Shown: piece by piece, positions 1 through 4,906 of the stretch
Layout: the number at the start of each line of letters is the position of its first letter
Numbering within the stretch: position 1 is the stretch's first letter
From: Desulfuromonadales bacterium
GTDB lineage: Bacteria > Desulfobacterota > Desulfuromonadia > Desulfuromonadales > BM103
Assembly: GCA_030640215.1 (NCBI GenBank)
Contig: DAOWJU010000179.1
Span: 1-6,248 of the forward strand
DNA length: 6,248 nt
Direction: 5' to 3'
Made by a program: the position numbers and the translations under genes
The notes under the pieces: generated by a model
Database searches by the model: none
What the model was told of the DNA's origin: nothing
The model's input: only the letters and a program-made list of their open reading frames with translations

Positions 1-2557
1 TCAGAACCGAAACATCCATCTCTTCGACACGCTGCCGGAGAGGATCTGGCTGCTCAAACAAACCAAGTTGCGATGTTTCTATCTTCTTTGCAGTCAGTTT
101 ACTGCGCGCCAGGCGCGGTGCGCCCGCCTCGTATTCACCAGATTCCAGGTTACGTAGAACTTCCTTGGCACGTTCAATCACCTGACTCGGCAAACCGGCC
201 AGACGCGCGACCTGAATACCGTAGGAGTGGCTGGCTCCACCTTTGACAATGCGCCGCAAGAAAATAATCTGATCGTTCCATTCCTTGACTGCAACGTTGT
301 AATTCTGCACTCGCTCCCGAGTCTGGGCAAGTTCAGTCAATTCATGGTAATGAGTCGCAAAGAGGGTTTTCGCAGCGACTTTGGGATTATCATGCAAATA
401 TTCAGCCACAGCCCAGGCAATGCTAACCCCATCAAAGGTCGAAGTGCCACGACCGATTTCATCGAGCACAATCAGGCTGCGGGGCGTGGCATGGTTGAGG
501 ATATTGGCCGCTTCCGTCATCTCAACCATAAAGGTTGATTGGCCGCGCGCCAGGTTATCGCTGGCTCCGACTCGGGTGAAAATTCGGTCGACAATACCGA
601 TGTGGGCTTTTTTTGCCGGTACCAGACTGCCCATTTGCGCCATCAGCACCAGCAACGCAACCTGACGCATGAAAGTCGATTTACCGGCCATATTCGGGCC
701 CGTGATGATCAGAATCTGTCTCTCAACAGTATCCATATGGACATCGTTGGCGACAAAACGCTCGCCCAGGTTCATGGTTTCGATGACCGGATGTCGGCCG
801 TCCTCGATCAACAGCTCCGTCGATTCATCCATCAGGGGACGACAGTAGTTACGTTCATGGGCCAGATCGGCCAGACCAAGCAGGACATCCAGAATAGCAA
901 CCTTATCTGCTGTTGCCTGCAGTCGCTGGCCTTGTTTGGCAACCTGCAGACGCACTTCCTGGAAGAGGTCATACTCGATCTGCACAACCTTCTCTTCAGC
1001 GCCGAGGACTTTTTCCTCATATTCTTTCAGAGTTGGCGTAATAAACCTTTCGGCATTGGCCAGCGTCTGTTTGCGTTGGTAATCCTCTGGAACACGCTCC
1101 AATTGCGACTTGGTCACCTCAATGTAGTAACCAAAGACCCGGTTATATCGAACCTTGAGCGTCGAAATTCCGGTGCGTTCTTTTTCATCCTGCTCCAGAC
1201 GAGCAATCCAGCTTTTGCCTTCGCGACTGATATTGCGTAACTCGTCCAACTCCGCATGATACCCCTCGCGAATCAAACCGCCTTCGCGCATCACAAAGGG
1301 AGGATCATCGACAATGGCCATCGCGATCAATTCGACCATATCTGGCAAGGTGTCCAGAGTCTCTCGCAAAGCGGTCAATAGCGGACATTCGATCTGTTCG
1401 AGCAGGTCAATGATTTGCGGCAACTTTTGCAGAGAGATACGCAGGGCAGCCAGATCTTTGGCGTTACCGGTTGCCATGGCAATCCGACCATTGAGGCGCT
1501 CAAGGTCGTAAACCTCATCAAGAGCGCGGCGCAGATCATCTCGACAGAGACTTTCCCGAACCAGCTCTTCGACTGCGCTGTGTCGCTCTTCGATACGCTT
1601 CAGATCAACTAAGGGATGGGTCATCCAGTGGCGGAGTTTGCGTGCACCCATGGCTGTCACAGTACGATCCATAACGCCAAGCATCGAGCCACTGCGACCA
1701 CCGTCATGCAAAGTTTCCGTCAGTTCAAGGTTGCGGCGAGTAAAATCGTCAAGGACCATGTGATCGCGCACATGGTAAGTCTGCAACGGCTGCAGGTGGG
1801 AAGCAGCCCCCTTCTGGGTTTCGTCAAGGTAGTAAAGAATCATCCCGGCAGCCTGAATGGCGCTGGGTATCTCATGACAGCCAAAGCTCTCCAGAGAACT
1901 GCCCGGGAAAAATTCCAGGAGTACCTGACGAGCACGATCTTCGGCAGCTGTCCAGTCCGGCAAACGGTTGACGATGCGTCCTTGCAGAGTGTTCTGCAGA
2001 GCATCGATCAAGCGATCTCCAACGTCACCCTCAGCGACAAGCACTTCAGCAGGATCTCTGGAGATAATTTCACCGGCAGTGCTCTCCGGATCAGGCAGTT
2101 CAGTCACCCGAAACTCGCCGGTGGTGATGTCAACGTAGGCAACGCCATAACAATCATCGAGAGGCATCAGAGCCATCAGATAATTATTACGGCGAGGATC
2201 CAGAGTATCGGTATCGACAACCAGTCCGGGGGTGACGACCCTGACCACAGCGCGTTTAACAAGCCCTTTGGCAGCCTTGGGATCCTCAACCTGTTCGCAG
2301 ATTGCAACGTTATGACCGTTCTGAACGAGTTTGGCGACATAGGGCTGACAGCTGTGAAAAGGAATGCCGCAGAGCGGGATCTGATCGACAGCCCCCTTGT
2401 TACGTGCAGTCAAAGTAATATCAAGAATTCGCGACGCAACGACAGCGTCCTCCAGAAACATTTCGTAGAAGTCACCCATGCGAAAGAAGAGAATTGCATC
2501 AGGATAATCAGACTTGATCTCCAGGTACTGCTGCATCATAGGTGTTATTTTGGCCAT
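1..2557 (-). CDS. mutS: DNA mismatch repair protein MutS, C-terminal end cut by the window edge
   Basis: MutS recognises mismatches and small loops in newly replicated DNA and recruits MutL. The minus strand reads open in one frame from the ATG at 2557 to the left edge, giving 852 codons; the family is usually about 850-880, so only some 15-25 residues are missing. The N-terminus (MAKITPMMQQYLEIK) is typical. The mismatch-reading Phe-x-Glu motif is F30-Y31-E32 within MGDFYEMF. Core and clamp sequence follows, including HAELDELRN (about 1230-1258). The ATPase domain has Walker A GPNMAGKS at residues 620-627 (677-700), Walker B with LDEIGRG (D699, E700, near 463), and the ATHYHELTEL block (about 320-350). 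The C-terminal dimerisation region begins before the edge; the last residues seen are EEMDVSVL. AGGAA at 2569-2573 is a plausible ribosome-binding site 11 nt from the start. The TCA at 1-3 (TGA on minus) is out of frame. Motifs and length indicate MutS1, not MutS2. Confidence 0.98.
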   Translation of the reverse strand, partial: MAKITPMMQQYLEIKSDYPDAILFFRMGDFYEMFLEDAVVASRILDITLTARNKGAVDQIPLCGIPFHSCQPYVAKLVQNGHNVAICEQVEDPKAAKGLVKRAVVRVVTPGLVVDTDTLDPRRNNYLMALMPLDDCYGVAYVDITTGEFRVTELPDPESTAGEIISRDPAEVLVAEGDVGDRLIDALQNTLQGRIVNRLPDWTAAEDRARQVLLEFFPGSSLESFGCHEIPSAIQAAGMILYYLDETQKGAASHLQPLQTYHVRDHMVLDDFTRRNLELTETLHDGGRSGSMLGVMDRTVTAMGARKLRHWMTHPLVDLKRIEERHSAVEELVRESLCRDDLRRALDEVYDLERLNGRIAMATGNAKDLAALRISLQKLPQIIDLLEQIECPLLTALRETLDTLPDMVELIAMAIVDDPPFVMREGGLIREGYHAELDELRNISREGKSWIARLEQDEKERTGISTLKVRYNRVFGYYIEVTKSQLERVPEDYQRKQTLANAERFITPTLKEYEEKVLGAEEKVVQIEYDLFQEVRLQVAKQGQRLQATADKVAILDVLLGLADLAHERNYCRPLMDESTELLIEDGRHPVIETMNLGERFVANDVHMDTVERQILIITGPNMAGKSTFMRQVALLVLMAQMGSLVPAKKAHIGIVDRIFTRVGASDNLARGQSTFMVEMTEAANILNHATPRSLIVLDEIGRGTSTFDGVSIAWAVAEYLHDNPKVAAKTLFATHYHELTELAQTRERVQNYNVAVKEWNDQIIFLRRIVKGGASHSYGIQVARLAGLPSQVIERAKEVLRNLESGEYEAGAPRLARSKLTAKKIETSQLGLFEQPDPLRQRVEEMDVSVL

Positions 2558-2570
2558 CAAACGCTATATT

Positions 2571-2602
2571 CCTAAAAAAACAACCAGTTGTCCGGTTGTT
2601 TT
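2571..2602 (-). terminator. Terminator-like hairpin in the mutS leader
   Basis: A perfect 9-bp inverted repeat (AAAACAACC at 2577-2585 and GGTTGTTTT at 2594-2602) encloses an 8-nt loop. Read on the minus strand, the hairpin runs into seven consecutive T residues (2580-2574), the standard shape of a Rho-independent terminator. It ends about 16 nt before the mutS ATG, just ahead of the putative mutS ribosome-binding site. No minus-strand gene is visible upstream for it to terminate, so it either attenuates mutS transcription or blocks stray transcription from the divergent spacer. The stem has only five consecutive strong-to-mixed pairs (CAACC/GGTTG), so its efficiency is uncertain. On the plus strand it lacks a good T-tract. 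Confidence 0.5.
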
Positions 2603-2635
2603 GCTATTTTAAATTTCTCGACTGAAGAAGGCATT

Positions 2636-2763
2636 ATGTTAACAAAACGACAAGTTGACTGTAAACAGCAAAGACTCAGTTAGTCGATATTTTAGATGAA
2701 GTTCAGGTAATCCTGAAGGTTGCCAACATACCACTAAGTGCATTATGGTTAGGGCCAGACTGA
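2636..2763 (+). pseudogene. Small frameshifted ORF upstream of the hypothetical/CDF pair
   Basis: I do not recognise this product. An ATG at 2636 has a purine-rich GAAGAAGG ribosome-binding site ending 4 nt upstream and reads MLTKRQVDCKQQRLS to a TAG at 2681. A second frame, open from 2665 with no start codon of its own, continues with protein-like sequence (KTQLVDILDEVQVILKVANI, then PLSALWLGPD) to a TGA at 2761-2763. One extra base in the AAA run near 2670-2672 would join the two into a 42-codon ORF. The stop lies 4 nt before the AGGAG of the next gene, a spacing usual within an operon. It may be a recently broken small gene, a sequencing error, a programmed frameshift (no canonical slippery heptamer seen), or chance. 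Confidence 0.35.
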
Positions 2764-2767
2764 GCAA

Positions 2768-2772
2768 AGGAG
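2768..2772 (+). promoter_or_regulatory. Ribosome-binding site for the hypothetical gene, unusually far from the ATG
   Basis: AGGAG lies 13 nt before the ATG at 2786, somewhat longer than the usual 5-10 nt. No alternative in-frame start exists: the frame upstream of 2786 reaches a TAG at 2750 with no ATG, GTG or TTG between. The ATG is therefore kept, though initiation may be weak. Confidence 0.5.
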
Positions 2773-2785
2773 ATTCTGCGTTTTC

Positions 2786-3310
2786 ATGACAACTTTTACC
2801 AAGCTATACCCCCTGTTACAGGGGCTCAACAAAACGGATTACAACGTAGAGACCCTCGACGATGAAATTCGTGTCGACAAGCTGTGCGTCGATATTTTGC
2901 GCCATCTTTACCAGGATCTGACCCAGCAGAGCAAAATAGCCCCCGAACAGGCGGGTGAATTCTGTCATGGGGCCGACTACTTCCTGCGTGAATTCATCAT
3001 TGCTGACCGGCGTGTAAACCTGTTTGACGCAATGCCAATACACGTCCGTCAATTTGCCGGACACTGGTATATCATCCGTACTACAGAACCCAACCTTACC
3101 GAGTTGAAAGGTATTCTCTCCGGAACGGCCGAATTCTACCGGTTCCTTGTCAGACAGGGATTAATTACAGAAAGTGTTGCCAAGGAGATCGCCTCTCAAT
3201 GCCAGGAGCTCGATTACTATCAACAGAGGATTGATGACTTCTGGGCAATTGAAGGTGATGGTTATAATGCCTGGCGGCAAGCTTGCCCTGTTGAGCCAGC
3301 TGCAGAGTAG
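2786..3310 (+). CDS. Conserved-looking hypothetical protein, 174 residues, coupled to the CDF transporter
   Basis: I cannot assign a function. The protein is soluble, with no signal peptide or membrane span, and appears mostly helical. The N-terminal third is acidic (NVETLDDEIRVDKL). The central block, residues about 60-130, is the most family-like part: GADYFLREFIIADRR, then VRQFAGHWYIIRT, then LTELKGILSGTAEFYRFLVR. The stretch SGTAEFYRFLVRQGLITESV loosely resembles the helical SAM-like core-binding domain of tyrosine recombinases, but no catalytic recombinase domain is present and this is only a resemblance. The C-terminal tail is rich in Tyr, Gln and acidic residues. The stop codon is 2 bp before the start of the metal transporter, so the two are almost certainly co-transcribed and translationally coupled. 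The only usable start is the ATG at 2786. Confidence 0.85.
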   Translation: MTTFTKLYPLLQGLNKTDYNVETLDDEIRVDKLCVDILRHLYQDLTQQSKIAPEQAGEFCHGADYFLREFIIADRRVNLFDAMPIHVRQFAGHWYIIRTTEPNLTELKGILSGTAEFYRFLVRQGLITESVAKEIASQCQELDYYQQRIDDFWAIEGDGYNAWRQACPVEPAAE

Positions 3311-3312
3311 TT

Positions 3313-4278
3313 ATGACGGACAAAACCAAATCACCCAAAATCGCGGCGGCCAGCCTCTCCATATTCACCGCAACTTCTCTGGCTGTTCTCAAACTTCTGA
3401 CCGGTCTTTTCACCGGCAGCCTTGCGGTTTTGACCTCAGCGATTGACTCACTGCTCGACATTCTCATGTCCGGAATCAACCTGATGGCAATTCGCCATGC
3501 GGAACAACCGGCTGACGAGGAGCATCCATACGGTCATGGTAAATTTGAAACTCTGGCAACGATCTTTCAAGCTTTCGTTATTGCTGCCTCCGGCGTCTGG
3601 ATCATCTATGAAGCGATTCAGCGTATAATCGAGGCCAGCCCAATCAAACAAACTGGTATCGGTATAGCGGTCATGTCCGTCAGTACGGTGGCGTCCTTCA
3701 TGATCAGTCGCCACTTACTCAAAGTTGCCAAAGAAACTGATTCTTCAGCCCTGGAAGCTGATTCTCTGCATTTCTCAATGGATGTTTACACTAACCTGGC
3801 GCTCCTGACCGGGCTGATTCTCATCACTCTTTTCGACCTGCCCTGGCTCGACCCGGTCATGTCAATTCTGGTTGCAATCTATATTCTTTTCGAATCACTG
3901 CGTCTGTTGCGGCAAGGCATGCGCGACATTCTGGACGAACAACTACCCGAAACCATTCGCCATGAGATCGAAGAGTTGATCAACGACCACAAAGATGAAC
4001 TGTTCGACTTCCACAACCTCCGTACCCGTCGTGCCGGGTCACAGAAACTGATTGATTTCCACCTGACGGTCTGCAAGCATCTTTCGGTCGAAGAAGCCCA
4101 CGACGTTACTGAATATATCGAAAAGAAAATCGGCGAGAAAATCACCGGAACGGATGTCACGATTCATGTCGAACCATGCCGGCGGCACGATTGTCCAGGC
4201 CGCGAAATGTGTCCATCCCAGACGATCCGCCATGCAAAAAACGAGCAGAAAGCCCGTCTGGATGATTCAACGATTTAG
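3313..4278 (+). CDS. Cation diffusion facilitator (CDF) family divalent metal efflux transporter, YiiP/FieF-like
   Basis: This inner-membrane proton-coupled antiporter exports divalent metals such as Zn(II), Fe(II), Cd(II) or Mn(II). It has 321 residues, with about six membrane helices over residues 12-200 and a cytoplasmic metal-binding domain after that. Residue numbering matches E. coli YiiP through the membrane part. Site A is D45 and D49 (in AIDSLLDIL) with H153 and D157 (SLHFSMDV). Site B is D68, H71 and H75 (ADEEHPYGHGK). In the cytoplasmic domain H234, H250, H263 and H285 align with YiiP H232, H248, H261 and H283, while YiiP D285 is replaced by E287. The DD-HD site A pattern favours Zn, Cd or Fe transport but does not fix the ion. 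An unusual tail after residue 288 has C289, H292, C294 and C300. The start is 2 nt after the upstream stop with only a weak purine stretch, implying translational coupling. No clear terminator follows. Confidence 0.95.
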   Translation: MTDKTKSPKIAAASLSIFTATSLAVLKLLTGLFTGSLAVLTSAIDSLLDILMSGINLMAIRHAEQPADEEHPYGHGKFETLATIFQAFVIAASGVWIIYEAIQRIIEASPIKQTGIGIAVMSVSTVASFMISRHLLKVAKETDSSALEADSLHFSMDVYTNLALLTGLILITLFDLPWLDPVMSILVAIYILFESLRLLRQGMRDILDEQLPETIRHEIEELINDHKDELFDFHNLRTRRAGSQKLIDFHLTVCKHLSVEEAHDVTEYIEKKIGEKITGTDVTIHVEPCRRHDCPGREMCPSQTIRHAKNEQKARLDDSTI

Positions 4279-4320
4279 AACAATTGGCTTACAGAGACTC
4301 TTTGGGACTAATTCTTAATG

Positions 4321-4438
4321 GGACACGGATTACACGGATGAACACGGATTTAGAGTCAAAGTCAAAGACTTAAAGACAGAGACATTAAGGTATTAAGGTT
4401 TTGTTTGATCCGTGTAAATCAGATTTTCATCCGTGTCC
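4321..4438. repeat. CACGGAT-type palindromic intergenic repeat
   Basis: The ends are a perfect 10-bp inverted repeat: GGACACGGAT at 4321-4330 and ATCCGTGTCC at 4429-4438. The left arm has three CACGGAT units (4324, 4333, 4343), spaced 9 and 10 nt. The right arm has two complementary ATCCGTG units (4408, 4429). Between them is simple, purine-rich sequence with short direct repeats: GTCAAA twice at 4355-4366, and ATTAAGG at 4384 and 4392. It is non-coding and sits between the 3' ends of convergent genes. From general knowledge, similar CACGGAT-rich blocks recur between genes in various environmental bacteria; I could not test copy number here. A folded transcript could also help end transcription of the flanking genes. 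The remainder of the gap (4279-4320 and 4439-4473) shows nothing recognisable. Confidence 0.7.
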
Positions 4439-4473
4439 AAAGGATTTTATAAGGTACCGATATCCCACCACGA

Positions 4474-4617
4474 TTAACGCACCAACTGACATTCATAATC
4501 TCTGAATTTAGAATCATCAGTCATTATCTTTATCCGGTTCTGCATCCCTTGAGCAATCAACATGCGATCAAACGGATCTCTGTGATAAAAAGGCAACTCT
4601 TTTAGAAAATGCTTAAT
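4474..4617 (-). pseudogene. vapC: Truncated VapC-like PIN-domain toxin, C-terminal fragment only
   Basis: The minus strand encodes about 47 residues ending at the TAA at 4474-4476. They match the C-terminal third of VapC-type PIN ribonucleases: KELPFYHRDPFDRMLIAQG followed by IKIMTDDSKFRDYE. Full-length proteins of this family have about 125-135 residues. The missing N-terminal part would carry the first catalytic Asp and the conserved Glu of the PIN metal site; only the later acidic positions (HRDPFDR and TDD) remain. Recognisable homology begins next to the antitoxin stop and slightly overlaps it, in another frame, with no start codon of its own. A longer open frame extends upstream to 4734, but that part is only the antitoxin gene read out of frame. 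The layout suggests an internal deletion that joined the end of the antitoxin gene to the middle of the toxin gene. An active nuclease is very unlikely. Confidence 0.8.
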
Positions 4618-4837
4618 CGTAAAACATTGCGTCAATAGTAGAATCTTTATCGTTAAAATTTTCTGGCACTTCAAATTGGCCAGCCAGCAACCCGAGCTTG
4701 CGCTTTCCCTCCGGTTTATGAACGACCAAATCAACTAGGGGTAAATTGTTTTTAGCAATAACTATTTTTTCACCGTGATAAGCCATATCTATCAGCTTGG
4801 AAAGGTTCGCTTTTGCTTCAGAAATATTTACAATCAT
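4613..4837 (-). CDS. Phd/YefM-family antitoxin of a type II toxin-antitoxin system
   Basis: This 74-residue protein has the family's N-terminal DNA-binding and dimerisation fold, MIVNISEAKANLSKLIDMAY, then GEKIVIAKNNLPLVDLV. After it comes the flexible toxin-neutralising tail (LGLLAGQFEVPENFND through DAMFYD). Antitoxins of this type bind and inhibit a VapC-like PIN nuclease and repress their own operon. An ATG at 4849 gives a four-residue longer form, but GGAGG at 4843-4847 lies inside that extension and is 5 nt from the ATG at 4837, so 4837 is the better start. Length and tail look complete. The partner immediately downstream is only a fragment, making this an orphan antitoxin that might still counter a related toxin elsewhere in the cell. 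It follows the chemoreceptor gene by about 70 bp on the same strand, apparently with its own promoter. Confidence 0.9.
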   Translation of the reverse strand: MIVNISEAKANLSKLIDMAYHGEKIVIAKNNLPLVDLVVHKPEGKRKLGLLAGQFEVPENFNDKDSTIDAMFYD

Positions 4838-4842
4838 CTTGA

Positions 4843-4847
4843 CCTCC
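4843..4847 (-). promoter_or_regulatory. Strong ribosome-binding site that fixes the antitoxin start
   Basis: GGAGG on the minus strand lies 5 nt upstream of the ATG at 4837. It falls within the first codons of the alternative start at 4849, which makes the downstream ATG the likely one. Confidence 0.8.
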
Positions 4848-4863
4848 ATCGAGAATAATTAGT

Positions 4864-4894
4864 CTGGTGTACCTATTCTGGTCTAGTTGGTCAA
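4864..4894 (-). promoter_or_regulatory. Candidate promoter and operator for the antitoxin gene
   Basis: On the minus strand TTGACC (4889-4894) and TACACC (4866-4871) are 17 nt apart, which is good spacing. The -35 box is near consensus but the -10 box matches only about three of six positions. Two near-identical octamers on the plus strand, CTGGTGTA (4864-4871) and CTGGTCTA (4878-4885), sit 14 nt apart and overlap the putative -10 and spacer, where an autoregulating antitoxin would be expected to bind. Both readings are inference from a short sequence. Confidence 0.3.
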
Positions 4895-4906
4895 CATTTA
4901 GCCTTT

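Noticed and set aside
1..3. TCA at the left edge as the mutS stop codon
   Set aside because: It is out of frame with the ATG at 2557; the in-frame codon at 2-4 is CTG and the family expects more C-terminal residues.
1616..2575. 319-codon open frame on the plus strand, plus similar ones at 227-538, 539-1240 and 1415-1612
   Set aside because: They lie antisense to mutS, whose minus-strand frame carries all the family motifs; the plus-strand translations show no recognisable domain.
2558..2640. sigma-70 promoters for mutS and the plus-strand genes in the divergent spacer
   Set aside because: AT-rich -10-like words are present (for example CATAAT on the minus strand near 2632-2638), but none has a convincing -35 box at 16-18 nt, so no promoter is called.
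4321..4438. CRISPR array, suggested by the repeated CACGGAT units
   Set aside because: Units are 7 nt with 2-3 nt spacing and the block is an inverted repeat, unlike CRISPR repeats of about 25-40 nt separated by unique spacers.
4618..4734. N-terminal extension of the VapC-like frame (an 86-residue protein from 4734)
   Set aside because: This part is the antitoxin gene read in another frame and does not resemble a PIN domain; only the part from about 4617 down is homologous.
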